This document shows positions 1-8,799 of a stretch of DNA of 23,085 nt, piece by piece. The DNA is taken from positions 1 to 23,085 of the forward strand of contig LBCK01000009.1 of NCBI GenBank assembly GCA_000980705.1, in the 5' to 3' direction. The translations under genes were made by a program, and so were the position numbers. Every line of letters starts with the position of its first letter. Positions within the stretch are counted from its first letter, which is position 1. Under the pieces are notes generated by a model. The model did no database searches. It was not told the origin of the DNA and was given only the letters and a program-made list of their open reading frames with translations. Source of the stretch: Ruminococcus sp. UNK.MGS-30. Lineage in GTDB: Bacteria; Bacillota; Clostridia; Oscillospirales; Ruminococcaceae.

Positions 1-8
1 GGAAACAG

Positions 9-665
9 ATGTATACGGTATCCGGCGACTTTTCCTTGATGATTGATTGGGATAAAATCTTCGGAAGCGCATCTGTGGTCAAAAAAACAGAGAAAACGCC
101 TCAAAATACAATTGAACAGAAAAAGCCTTCCATGACGACAATGCTGATACCATGGATTACGTTCTGGATCGCTGTTTCTATTCATCCGAAAGTCGGAGCT
201 ATGATAACGCTACTTGTGGTCGCAACAGTACCGTTTATTATGAGAAAACATAAATTTGTCATCTGGGATCAGCTCTCTATGGCAGCTGTTGCTATACTTT
301 CTGCAGCGGCAAATATAACCGGAAACGGAGTTCTTCCAACAAACATCGGATATCTTGTATTTGGACTCTTCTGGCTGCTTTCATGCCTGACAAAAGAACC
401 TTTATGCGCTGCATATGTAAAATATAATTATGGGGGTGAAAATGCGCATCAGAACCCTCTCTTTATGAAGACAAATTATATTCTTGCCGCGGCATGGGGC
501 ACACTATATGTACTGACAGCAATCTGGACCTTTCTATTTAAGAAAGCCGGGTTTGGAAATGTACTTATTCTTGTGAATAATCTGATTCCTATATTGATGG
601 GGCTTTTCACAGCATGGTTTGAAAAATGGTATCCTGCACGGATGGCAAGAGGCAAGAGAAAATAA
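9..665 (+). CDS. Conserved integral membrane protein of unknown function (5' end uncertain)
   Basis: I do not recognise this family. The protein has a short polar N-terminus (about residues 1-41) followed by about six hydrophobic segments, near residues 42-59, 62-78, 87-102, 112-128, 155-177 and 183-203. It ends in a basic tail (GKRK). This looks like a small multi-spanning inner membrane protein with no visible catalytic motif. The frame stays open to the left edge of the window, so the gene may start outside it. The ATG at 9 has only a poor GGAAAC-like site very close by, and the ATG at 39 has no clear ribosome binding site. The last codons form the left arm of a strong terminator hairpin, so this gene ends its transcript. 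It is the only plus-strand gene in the left third of the window and faces the decayed minus-strand islet. It is probably real because of its length and consistent membrane topology. Confidence 0.7.
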   Translation: MYTVSGDFSLMIDWDKIFGSASVVKKTEKTPQNTIEQKKPSMTTMLIPWITFWIAVSIHPKVGAMITLLVVATVPFIMRKHKFVIWDQLSMAAVAILSAAANITGNGVLPTNIGYLVFGLFWLLSCLTKEPLCAAYVKYNYGGENAHQNPLFMKTNYILAAAWGTLYVLTAIWTFLFKKAGFGNVLILVNNLIPILMGLFTAWFEKWYPARMARGKRK

Positions 666-682
666 TAATTCTCTTGCCTCTT
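647..682 (+). terminator. Intrinsic terminator overlapping the 3' end of the first gene
   Basis: A perfect 14-bp inverted repeat pairs 647-660 with 669-682 around an 8-nt loop (661-668, aataataa). A T-rich stretch (atgattcttt) follows on the plus strand. The left arm lies inside the last codons of the membrane protein gene, and the stop codon begins in the loop. The symmetry could also serve transcripts coming from the minus strand. Confidence 0.75.
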
Positions 683-689
683 ATGATTC

Positions 690-748
690 TTTACTACCGC
701 TTTCAATATGTCTTCTGTACGCCCAATCTTTGACAATTCTAAGATAAC
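690..748 (-). pseudogene. 3' scrap of an Rpn-family nuclease/transposase gene
   Basis: Read on the minus strand, this stretch encodes LSKIGRTEDILKAVV. It matches the C-terminal end of the nearby Rpn-like gene (LSKRGRTEDILKAAV). At DNA level, 697-739 matches 1094-1136 over 43 nt with 3 mismatches. There is no start codon or upstream domain, and the frame runs into the terminator of the neighbouring gene. It is a relic of a second Rpn-like copy, left by deletion or by recombination between copies. Confidence 0.7.
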
Positions 749-758
749 ATCTCCATGT

Positions 759-932
759 TTAAATATACAACTCTTTCAACAATTCTTCCTTACTGAAACT
801 TCCACTTCCCATTTCTTCTCCGCTAATAATCTGGTCAGCAAGAGCCATTTTCTTTTCCTGCAATTTTACAATATTCTCTTCTATTGTTCCCTTGGCAATT
901 AATTTGTAAACGGTTACTATATTCTCCTGTGA
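759..932 (-). pseudogene. C-terminal remnant of a SNF2-family DEAD/DEAH helicase
   Basis: On the minus strand one frame encodes about 58 residues ending in a TAA at 759-761. It begins SQENIVTVYKLIAKGTIEEN and continues through an acidic and lysine-rich stretch to KEELLKEL. This is the typical end of bacterial SNF2/Swi2 helicases, just after helicase motif VI, where family members read (R)IGQ-x-x-x-V-x-VY-x-LI-x-x-x-T-x-E-E. The frame is closed by a TGA at 933-935, exactly where the IG of the IGQ motif would be, so the rest of the roughly 1000-residue protein is gone. It lies between two Rpn-like sequences, which suggests a decayed accessory islet. No function is expected. The assignment rests on the motif alone. 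Confidence 0.75.
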
Positions 933-1043
933 TCATATCTCTCCTGCACTTCCGTTACATATTATTGATATCTCTTGCACTATTTATATTCCTGGCACTA
1001 TTACAATACTGCTCTGCCTCAGTATGCTTTGCTCCATTAATAT

Positions 1044-1961
1044 TTATAACTCAAACTCTTTCAACAGCTTTTCCTGATATTCCTTGTCAACTGCCGCTTT
1101 CAATATATCTTCTGTACGCCCACGCTTTGACAATTCAATATTTAACTGGTTGATTCTGTTTTCTCCTTCTTCTCGGCCAGCTTCAATTCCTCGTCTTTCT
1201 GCGGTTAACATTCCTATATTGTAATCTCTGATCGCTCTTTGTCTTGTCTCGTATTCTAACCTCTTCTTTTCATCTGCACTTAATTTATCCAATACGTCAT
1301 ATGCTTCTTCCAATTCAGAATTTTTCTTTGCCATTTCTTCAAAATCCTTTCTGGTTTTTCCTCCAAGAAAGCGCATCCACTGCAACAGACTTGTCTCATT
1401 CTTCTCTTCCGGCGGAAGTTTCGACAATTCTAAGACATGCATCTCCATAAGATCTGTATACTCTTTTCCTGTCTTTGCATCACAGAATACAATTCTGCGA
1501 TAACATTCTTTATCATCTTGAAAGTGATCATATGCAAGAATACTCACATGGATACACTTCTTCAAACAATCGTATCCCTCACCTTCTTTGATCTCACCTG
1601 CATACATCTTACTCAGATAATAAACAGATCGATTTGCCCAGCAATCAAAGGCTTCTACCTGCATCTCAAAATCAATCTGTTCTCCATCCTTCAGTTTCAC
1701 CCGGACATCTAAGATTCCATACTTATCATCTTTCGATTCTTTTCTGAGAATTGTAGGCATAAGTTCTGTGTTCTCCACCTCGCTGGATGGAACATTTAAT
1801 AATGCTGCAATGATATTCTTACGGATGTTGTCATTCTGCATCTATTCCTTGAAGCAGAAATCTACCGTTGGAAGCATGATAAAGTCTTCCGGCTTCGCTT
1901 TCGATGCTTTACAATGTGATGATGCTTGCCTGGTTGATACACTTTTCTTGTTTTCTTTCAT
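1044..1961 (-). pseudogene. Rpn-family PD-(D/E)XK nuclease/putative transposase, interrupted by an amber codon
   Basis: The full reading frame runs from an ATG at 1961, with a GAGAGGAG ribosome binding site just upstream, to the stop at 1044, giving 305 codons. It contains one in-frame TAG at 1842-1844 (codon 40). The upstream part ends MLPTVDFCFKE and the downstream part begins MQNDNIRKN. The family normally reads through this point (FCFKELMQN), so a leucine codon such as TTG became TAG. The nuclease core follows, with D45, E59 and Q61 counted from the second methionine (GILDVRV, then FEMQVE). A charged helical tail typical of Rpn proteins comes after. Members are nucleases proposed to promote recombination or defend against phage. 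The codon after TAG is ATG and is preceded by AAGGA, so a 265-residue product could still be made by reinitiation, but without the N-terminal helix. It is probably inactivated or partly active. Confidence 0.85.
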
Positions 1962-2613
1962 AGAATTCTCCTCTCTTCTGTGCAATGAATGATTGCCTGA
2001 AGTAGAGGATTCTAAAGTTATATTTATCTTAACACAAGATAGTTTTCTATGGAAGTAACTATCCCTTAAAATCAGATATTTGAGAAACAATAACGCGAAA
2101 CTCACTCCATCACATAATCTTCAAACAATATTCATCTTTTTGGTTTTGTCATCGGATTATCTGCTCGAAAATCTGAGTTTTTTGAATAATTACCGATTTG
2201 GTTCATAGATCTTTTTACAGTTCATCAGAATGATGACTGCGTGGTATTAGATTAGCATGAGAATTCTATTATTGCAAGCTGAATTTTTTAATGCTCTAGT
2301 ATTCGCAGATGTTGTGTTAATGTTGTGACCAGTAGCATACCTTCCGCGTCAATCCGCAAGTAGAAGAAGTGCCGGAATATCTAAGGACTATTCCAGCACT
2401 TCTTCTACTTCTTTACTGTACTTACAATGCTTTGTCTAAATACATCTTATCGTACATTAATAAAACTTTTATACATTATTCATTTTTGCTTTATGGGGTC
2501 TGACCACCAGTATGTCAATGCTTTATCGAACAATTAGCTTAATGGCATTGACCGGTACCTCATTGTTAGTGACAAGGAGCACGCACCAATAGCACCTCAG
2601 AGAGGGCACAAAC
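1962..2613. other. Gene-free intergenic region between the Rpn islet and the EPS locus
   Basis: I see no credible coding sequence in these 650 bases. Stops interrupt all frames, and the short frames have no ribosome binding site or recognisable motif. The region holds a 7-bp inverted repeat near the Rpn gene (2038-2044 with 2057-2063), the strong hairpin at 2358-2410, and a weak 8-bp inverted repeat (2514-2521 with 2545-2552). It may carry worn mobile-element ends, but I could not identify any. Confidence 0.6.
2358..2410. terminator. Long near-perfect hairpin, possible bidirectional terminator
   Basis: Arms 2358-2379 and 2389-2410 are 22 nt each with a single mismatch (C2373 opposite A2395) and a 9-nt loop (tctaaggac). 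It lies about 200 nt past the end of the last EPS gene and could stop that transcript. Neither flank has a clear T-tract, so a palindromic repeat element is an alternative. Confidence 0.45.
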
Positions 2614-3581
2614 TTATTTACCAAATGCAAACATAAAATGTCTTTCACAGATTTTTCCTACTGCTAAAACAATTAGCACTGCTACCACAAAAACAATCCA
2701 GCCCAAAATTTCCATAGGCAGTGGTAATAATCGGACAAGAATACCTCGCGTTCCCTGTACTATCGAAAAATGAACCACATAGACAATGATTGAATTTTTT
2801 CCACACCACTGTAAAAAGGCATTTTCATGCATCAACTTGGCCATATCACTTAAAACATAATATCCTATGAATGCCGTTACCAAACTAATCAGTACATTAC
2901 CATAACTATTTTCATACATCAAAACAGGTTTATTGTACAGCGACAATACTGTTATAAGCGCACAGCTGACAAGCAGTAGAACAATGTTGCCCTTCCCTGT
3001 AATCTTTTCACCTATTTGCTTATCCTTAAGAATCCTTCCCGCTTTATGTATCAAGTTCCCTGCAAGATAATACCCAAATGCAACTGGAGTCACAGCAATA
3101 TATAATGGGCCAGACACTCCCTGTGGAACAACAATGGTATAAATTATACAAACACCAAGCAAGATACCTTCTGCTTCAATTAAGTAATTTTTACATATAC
3201 GGGTTAGCACTTCCCAAGCAATGACCACTTGTGCCATCACAAGTAAAAACCACCATCTGAAAAAGCAATAAAAAATGCTAAGTTCCTCAGCTGTAGCTGT
3301 ATGCAACACTAGCTTTCCAATAAAGAAATTATACAAAAGTGATAAGATTGCCAATGTAAGCTGCGGTATTAATAGTCTTTTGATTTTTTTCTTTATTACA
3401 GCACCAAAATTTCCTGTAATTTTTTCGTGAGCCAAATAGCCAGACAATATGAAAAAACTGGCATATGAAATGACAATATAATTTTTGCAAAAAAATTATC
3501 ACTTGTTCCAAGGGCGTGCTCTAAAACCACAAGAAGAATTGCTACTCCTCGAATAATATCAACTTGTTTGTTTCTCTCCAT
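2614..3581 (-). pseudogene. Acyltransferase family 3 (O-acetyltransferase type), frameshifted
   Basis: This would be a multi-spanning membrane acyltransferase that transfers acetyl or another acyl group onto an exopolysaccharide sugar. The N-terminal part from the ATG at 3581 (good AGGGAG site upstream) reads DIIRGVAILLVVLEHA and carries the family's R-x10-H motif. It continues to SFHMPVF and then loses frame. The rest, from FILSGYLAHEKITG to the stop at 2614, is in another frame and has the usual series of about nine hydrophobic helices. The shift falls in a six-base run (A on plus, 3452-3457, T in the gene), where seven would restore HMPVFFILSGYLA. With one base added the gene has 322 codons plus stop, the normal family size. 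It is last in the EPS operon. It is broken as written, though sequencing error or slippage is possible. Confidence 0.85.
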
Positions 3582-3598
3582 CCTCTTCTCCCTGTTTA

Positions 3599-5113
3599 TT
3601 ACCTATGTATAATCTGTTTTAACTTGTTTTTTGCCCATGCAAATTCTTCTGTCTTTCTCATGAAAATCAGTTCAACTAAAAGTACCGTCAAACCACTAAT
3701 CACAATGCGCACGATAAGGCCCATAAACGATTCTGATACAAAAGAGCAGAGCATATATGAAAAAATCACGATCAGGACATTGCTCCCAATGATTCCAGCC
3801 TGCTGTTTGATATAATCCACCAAAGGTCTTTTAAATTTTTTCTTAAACAGAATGTACGGTTCCCACCATACAATTGTCAGAACTCTTGCGATTGCTGTCG
3901 CTCCAAGAATTCCTGCCATTCCAAAAGGCTTAGCTAATACTACGGACAATAGAATATTAAGAATCGCATTAATCACCATTGCATTTTTGCGTTCTTTAAA
4001 AAGACCCATTGTTTCGCAGAACATCCATGTTGGATCAAACGCATGTGTAACATAAAAAGTCGCAAGTATTGCAATCAGCACATCTTTTCCCAAAACATAT
4101 TCACTACCAACCCAAATTGGTATAAAACCTTGGATTGCATTAAGAACACAGACTGAGCAAAAAATTGTTATAACGCCAAATAAGTAAACCATACCCTTAA
4201 ACACACTATATGAGTGTTCCGAGTCGTTATCCGCATTCAGATTGCCAAGACTTGCAATCAAACCAGTTATCATCAAATTAATAAAAGTGGCAATGTAGTT
4301 GATAATCATGCTGTAGTTAGAATAAAACCCAACATATATCGTTCCAAGTAGCATCGAAATCAGAATATTATCTGTACTTGTTACTACAACATTTGAAACT
4401 TTATAAACAAACATAGACTTCACATCGCTGATCAAACCTTTTTTGTCTATAAGATTCGTTTCTTTTGTATACTCCTTTAAAAAGGGATAATATTTATTCG
4501 CTATTACATTGCAGACAACGTTCTGCATAACTGTAAAAAAGATTTGGATGATTAAATATGTCGTATAATTATTGTTAACATATAAAAAGGCAATCTGTAA
4601 TACATACTGAAGTAACAAGCAGATTGTCGCTACAATGTTTCTGATGTACTCTTTTTGGTCTGCTCGAAGCAACGTCACCTTAAACATTACAAAATAAGAT
4701 ACCACTGAATTACACAGAAACAATAAATAGTACAGAACAACTTCATTGTGAGGTAGTGTACTTTTAACCAGTTGCCCTAAAAACGGAACGATGGCTAAAC
4801 CAACCACTGTCACCGCTGCAGCTATATAGCGATATAATTTTCGATAATAACTTATGAGTTGCTTTAATTTTTCATGGTCATTATCATGTAAAACACCATA
4901 TAAACTATACGTTAAAACATTTCCTATTCCCAGTTCCGCTAAGGACAATAGTGTAAGAATATTTGTATAAAGGCCGTTTACACCCGTGTACTCAGCCCCT
5001 AATTTTCTTACAAATATTGTCCTTGTCACAAAAGCTAAAACAAGTGTTATTAGCTGCTGTGCAAAACCAAATGAAACATTTCTAACGGAATTTGCACTTC
5101 TAGACTTTCCCAT
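3599..5113 (-). CDS. wzx: Polysaccharide flippase, Wzx/MOP superfamily
   Basis: This is a membrane protein of about 504 residues with some 12-14 hydrophobic helices. It starts with the N-terminal pattern common in Firmicute repeat-unit flippases: a basic stretch, then SVRNVSFGFAQQLITLVLAF, an R-T-x-F segment and GAEYTGVNGLY. It is expected to move undecaprenyl-linked oligosaccharide units to the outer face of the membrane. A longer frame with a GTG at 5131 is possible. I chose the ATG at 5113 because a GAGG ribosome binding site lies at 5122-5125 with about 8 nt spacing. The start overlaps the end of the preceding Wzy-like gene by 14 nt, so translation is probably coupled. The frame is intact. 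Its place at the end of the locus next to the polymerase is typical. Flippase sequence alone does not reveal the sugar. Confidence 0.9.
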   Translation of the reverse strand: MGKSRSANSVRNVSFGFAQQLITLVLAFVTRTIFVRKLGAEYTGVNGLYTNILTLLSLAELGIGNVLTYSLYGVLHDNDHEKLKQLISYYRKLYRYIAAAVTVVGLAIVPFLGQLVKSTLPHNEVVLYYLLFLCNSVVSYFVMFKVTLLRADQKEYIRNIVATICLLLQYVLQIAFLYVNNNYTTYLIIQIFFTVMQNVVCNVIANKYYPFLKEYTKETNLIDKKGLISDVKSMFVYKVSNVVVTSTDNILISMLLGTIYVGFYSNYSMIINYIATFINLMITGLIASLGNLNADNDSEHSYSVFKGMVYLFGVITIFCSVCVLNAIQGFIPIWVGSEYVLGKDVLIAILATFYVTHAFDPTWMFCETMGLFKERKNAMVINAILNILLSVVLAKPFGMAGILGATAIARVLTIVWWEPYILFKKKFKRPLVDYIKQQAGIIGSNVLIVIFSYMLCSFVSESFMGLIVRIVISGLTVLLVELIFMRKTEEFAWAKNKLKQIIHR

Positions 5114-6442
5114 TCTTTTTTCCTCGTACACTTAATCCAATCAATGGCATGATCCAAAGATTGTGCAGCATCGTTGCTACAATATCTGATCTTCTCAGTT
5201 CCCACCATATTGATGCGAACAAAATAACATGTAACACATAGAAATATGCCAACTGATTGCTTATCGCTGGGTTTCTTTTTGCTTTTCTATATATTCTCAC
5301 GGAAATTCCCGCAATAATCGCTGTAACAAAAACCACACCAAAATATCCGAAATCCTGCATAAAATAATAATACCAAGTCGGATATGCATTCATTCTCTGG
5401 TGAGCACCAACGACATAAAATTCTGCTGCGTATGTCTGTGCATTAAAAAAACTGGATTAATACGCTTAAATGACACAATCTGAATTATACAACTAAAACA
5501 ACTGAGCAATCCGCTAAATATTGATTGTCCCCAATGCCAAACGGATATTCCTAATGCCACCGGATCTTTCATCATTACTTGCAAAAGAGCCGGTCCACAG
5601 CAGAAATAGCCTGCAACTACATTAAGGATAGATGCAAAAATCGTTCCTGAAAGTTTATGTCTCTGTATCGTTACACCACCAAGCACAACTATTGCTACAA
5701 TAATAAGAAATTTAATTCTTCTTATTTTATTTTGTTTTTTTACTGACAATCCGGAATCTTCTGGAGACTTATTCAAACAGTATGCACTAATCATTGCAAG
5801 TGCAAAGTAAAATACTTCCCATCTGCCGACCGTTATAACAATAACTAGAATAAGATCAATAATGCTAGCAACTAGATGCCATCCTTTTATTTTTCCCTTT
5901 GCCCACAAAAAAACTTGAATGAACGAACAGGTCTGCATCGCCGGGAAAATTCCCAAGTGTAAAAAGAGGATTCTTTCGGCCGCTGTCATATAGCCCTCCT
6001 CCACACTATTTGCGATAATATTTCTCATTACAGACATTCCATAATTTTGCACATAAGATAATCCTCTGAGAAAAAGCGGGATACTTATTAACGTCAAGAC
6101 CAGTTGAATCATTAACAGACGATTTCCCACTTTTCTATAATCTATTTCATCATCCTCATACTCTTCAGTGTATGTATTTACATATATTGAAGATTTGTTA
6201 ATTGTTCCATACCCAATTAGCAGCCCACCAAAATCAAATGAAATCAATCCTACAAGCAATACTGTATAAACATCATTCCCTAATGGATACCATTCCATAG
6301 TATTGATCTGCAATACTATAGTCAAAATAAGCCACAAGGCATTATATAAAAAGATTGGATGAAGTGCCGAATGGTACTTGGCATAGCTTGCATAACAACC
6401 ACAAAATGCAAAAAGTATAATAATAAATGCAATTATTGACAC
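5100..6442 (-). pseudogene. wzy: Wzy-like oligosaccharide repeat-unit polymerase, frameshifted
   Basis: This hydrophobic protein has about ten to twelve membrane segments and fits an O-antigen/EPS polymerase. The first 350 codons (GTG start at 6442, GGGAG upstream, 2 nt after the previous stop) end in NPVFLMHRHTQQNF and stop early. The last 97 codons continue in the next frame (AHQRMNAYPTWYYYFMQDFG) to the stop at 5100. Reading the shifted frame through the junction gives NAQTYAAEFYVVGAHQRM, a smooth join. The shift sits in a seven-base T run of the gene (A on plus, 5445-5451), where eight would restore the frame. The repaired gene has 447 codons plus stop, normal for the family. Because the downstream Wzx overlaps its 3' end, the early stop could also reduce Wzx translation. 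It may be real decay, phase variation or an error. Confidence 0.85.
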
Positions 6443-6444
6443 CT

Positions 6445-7656
6445 TTATCTCCCTTCCAATATACTTTCGAATAATTCAACGTACTCTTTGTACTTTTCAT
6501 CACGCGAATATTTCATCGACCTATTTCTGCACTTTTCTTTGCTAAATGTCCCATCTTTTTTTACTTTGAAAATTGCTTGCTTTAATTCATCATAGTTATC
6601 TTTTTCAACAACTACACCCGTTTCCTGGTCGATTATTTCCGGACTTCCTCCAGTTCTATAAGTAATAACGCCCGTTCCACAAGCTAATGCCTCAATATTA
6701 GTTGTAGGAAAGTTCTCTTCACGAGTTGGATTCACAAAAACATCTGCTACCGAATAAATTTCTGCAAGTTCTTTTTGATTATTAGTACGTGTTATAGATA
6801 TTATCGTCTCGGGCAACTTGTTTTTTTCCCTCTCATCAATTCCAACAATGACTATCTGATATTCCTCTGGCAAATCCTCTGCTAATTTCACAAACACATC
6901 TAATCCTTTACGAGGTGCCCATGAACTTGCGACTCCTAGAATTATGAATTTATTTTCTATTTGGTATTTCTTCCTGAAGTCTGATTGAATAGGTCTGAAT
7001 GTATCCAAATCTATTCCATTATTAATCACTCTCACTGGATATTCTGCCAAAAAAGATTTTTTCACTTCATTGCCAAGCCATTCTGAAGGAGAAACCAACG
7101 TAATATTTGCGCCGGTAAACCACTGTTTCTTCTTCTCAAACATCTCCTTACTGCGGTCAACATCGCTATATGGATATTTAGCAGTCTGTGGACAATCATA
7201 ACAACCCGTCATCCATTTATTACAGTGAACAAAATCATAATATGGACAGTGTCCTGTATATGCCCAGCAGTCATGCAATGTCCACACAACCGGTATATTT
7301 TTCTTTTTCACATAATCAAAAAGCATTGGCAAATTGATATAGCAATTATGCAAATTGTGAAAATGAATAAGATCCGGCTGAAGCTTATCTATTTTTTTCA
7401 AAAACTGCGCAGTTGTAAAATGCGAAAAGCAGCCATTATATCCTGTTTTCTTTGCAAGTAATAAATGAATTTTTTTGTCAAGTTTACTTCCTATGTATAT
7501 ATGATTTTTCGATTCAATCCTTTTTTCATTGCCATGAACTGCTGAGCATGTATAAACCGTAAATCCATGTTTTCTAGCAGTTTCTGCAATCATAAACATG
7601 ATACGGCCAGTGCTCCCAACTGTACTACTGTTTATTTCCACTATGCACTTGACCAT
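6445..7656 (-). CDS. Glycosyltransferase family 4 (GT-B fold) with Cys-rich HDCWAxTGHC motif
   Basis: This 403-residue cytoplasmic or membrane-associated glycosyltransferase probably adds one sugar to the lipid-linked EPS unit. The N-terminal half carries the glycine/serine loop near residue 15 (GSTGRI). A conserved block near 98-168 reads HFHNLH, PVVWTLHDCWAYTGHC, CNKW, CYDCPQ and VDRS. The C-terminal half has NNGIDLDTF, a G-VAS-W--RKGL nucleotide-sugar segment, and the E-x7-E motif of GT4 enzymes (ENFPTTNIE near 313-321). The start is firm, with AGGAGG 7 nt before the ATG. It is a clear paralogue of the GT4 gene at 10919-12124 and shares the cysteine block. It is AT-rich like its neighbours. 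Donor and acceptor sugars cannot be told from sequence. Confidence 0.92.
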   Translation of the reverse strand: MVKCIVEINSSTVGSTGRIMFMIAETARKHGFTVYTCSAVHGNEKRIESKNHIYIGSKLDKKIHLLLAKKTGYNGCFSHFTTAQFLKKIDKLQPDLIHFHNLHNCYINLPMLFDYVKKKNIPVVWTLHDCWAYTGHCPYYDFVHCNKWMTGCYDCPQTAKYPYSDVDRSKEMFEKKKQWFTGANITLVSPSEWLGNEVKKSFLAEYPVRVINNGIDLDTFRPIQSDFRKKYQIENKFIILGVASSWAPRKGLDVFVKLAEDLPEEYQIVIVGIDEREKNKLPETIISITRTNNQKELAEIYSVADVFVNPTREENFPTTNIEALACGTGVITYRTGGSPEIIDQETGVVVEKDNYDELKQAIFKVKKDGTFSKEKCRNRSMKYSRDEKYKEYVELFESILEGR

Positions 7657-7674
7657 AGTTATTTCCTCCTGTTT

Positions 7675-8730
7675 TTAGCAATGTTGAAGGCTATTTATAT
7701 AAGTTGCACGGACATTTTCATAGCCATATTTTTCACACAGCTTCTTATTATTCTTTTTAATTGCATCAATTTTTCCAGCAGTAACTTTAGCCAAGTCAAT
7801 TTGCTGTAACTCATCTATTGAATCATATTCTATCCCGGCAATTCCCAGCTGTCGCAACAAAAATTTAGGTCCAATTACTATGTTACCAAGAAAAATCGAT
7901 TCCAACACTACACCACTACTCCGGTTAGAATAGCTTTCTTCTCTATATGGCAAAAGTACAAATCTATGCTTAGCAAGTTCTCTATAGTATGCATCATCAT
8001 CCAAACGTATATTTTCAATTCTGATGTTTTTATGTGCTTTTGTCACAACTTCCTTATAAGTACTTTGACTTGCGAACTTTCCACAGATTATTAAGGCTTC
8101 TCCATTTGCATTAAAGGCTTCTATTGCGCCTATAATATCTTTACCCTCATTGATTTCTCCGCAAATATAAACATCCTTTTGTTTTTCTTTCACAAAGTAC
8201 TTGTCATACTTTCTTTTATCAAACCAATAATCTGGAACATACTGATGCTTATCTCTTTTCAGTTCTACATTCGTATGAAACACACAATTAATTTTTTTGA
8301 CTGCACAATTGTAAATAAAGTTTTTCAGATTTTTCTTGCTATAAAAGTCCAAATAATTTGTAGCAAAAATTTTCTGTCTTTTTTTCTTTTTTGAAAAAAG
8401 CAGTCCGACATAAAGCCAAAAATCAGTATTCACAAACCAAACTGTTGATTCGTTATTTACAATATTGCGGACAGCACGAATCTTCTTAATATATAATCCT
8501 ATTTTCTTAAATTTACTCGATTGTCTCTGTGGAGAAGATTCATATGGAAGAACACTTGCAATACAGCTATCATCAAAAAACTGAGCATACGGTGGTGTTA
8601 CAACCATACTTACATCGTAGCTATCAGATAACATTTCCTTTGTTTCTTTTAACGTCTTAGCTGTATGTCCTGTCACCTCACCTTTTGAATCGCAATATCC
8701 TATATAATCCACAAGTGTTATCCTATTCAT
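7675..8730 (-). CDS. Putative glycosyltransferase, GT-B type
   Basis: This 351-residue protein has weak similarity to GT-B enzymes. It has an N-terminal region with mixed alpha/beta character, a lysine-rich middle (KKKKRQK near residue 114), and a C-terminal half with a YICGEINEGKDIIGAIEAF nucleotide-sugar domain start. An end block LLPYREESYSNRSSGVVLES corresponds to the GT4 donor-binding motif, with E at the usual acidic positions. The start at 8730 has AGGAG upstream with suitable spacing, and only 18 nt separate it from the next gene. It probably extends the EPS repeat unit. The frame is intact although it contains a run of seven T on the plus strand (8379-8385), which bears on the frameshifts in neighbouring genes. 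Family assignment is moderate and substrate unknown. Confidence 0.8.
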   Translation of the reverse strand: MNRITLVDYIGYCDSKGEVTGHTAKTLKETKEMLSDSYDVSMVVTPPYAQFFDDSCIASVLPYESSPQRQSSKFKKIGLYIKKIRAVRNIVNNESTVWFVNTDFWLYVGLLFSKKKKRQKIFATNYLDFYSKKNLKNFIYNCAVKKINCVFHTNVELKRDKHQYVPDYWFDKRKYDKYFVKEKQKDVYICGEINEGKDIIGAIEAFNANGEALIICGKFASQSTYKEVVTKAHKNIRIENIRLDDDAYYRELAKHRFVLLPYREESYSNRSSGVVLESIFLGNIVIGPKFLLRQLGIAGIEYDSIDELQQIDLAKVTAGKIDAIKKNNKKLCEKYGYENVRATYINSLQHC

Positions 8731-8799
8731 TTTTATTTTCTCCTATCACTTTATAATTCACTTTAAAAATTTAATATCATCAACTTTCTATAAACATTT

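Noticed and set aside
476..736. 86-codon minus-strand frame under the first gene
   Set aside because: Only its first ~20 codons match an Rpn tail; the rest is antisense to the membrane protein, so I list only the scrap at 690-748.
2490..2613. Possible insertion-sequence end (ggggtctgaccac and an 8-bp inverted repeat)
   Set aside because: No transposase fragment, target duplication or partner end could be found, so a mobile element cannot be supported.
3329..3511. 60-codon minus-strand frame inside the acyltransferase
   Set aside because: It is the third frame over the frameshift region and gives no family match; the real protein uses the two other frames.
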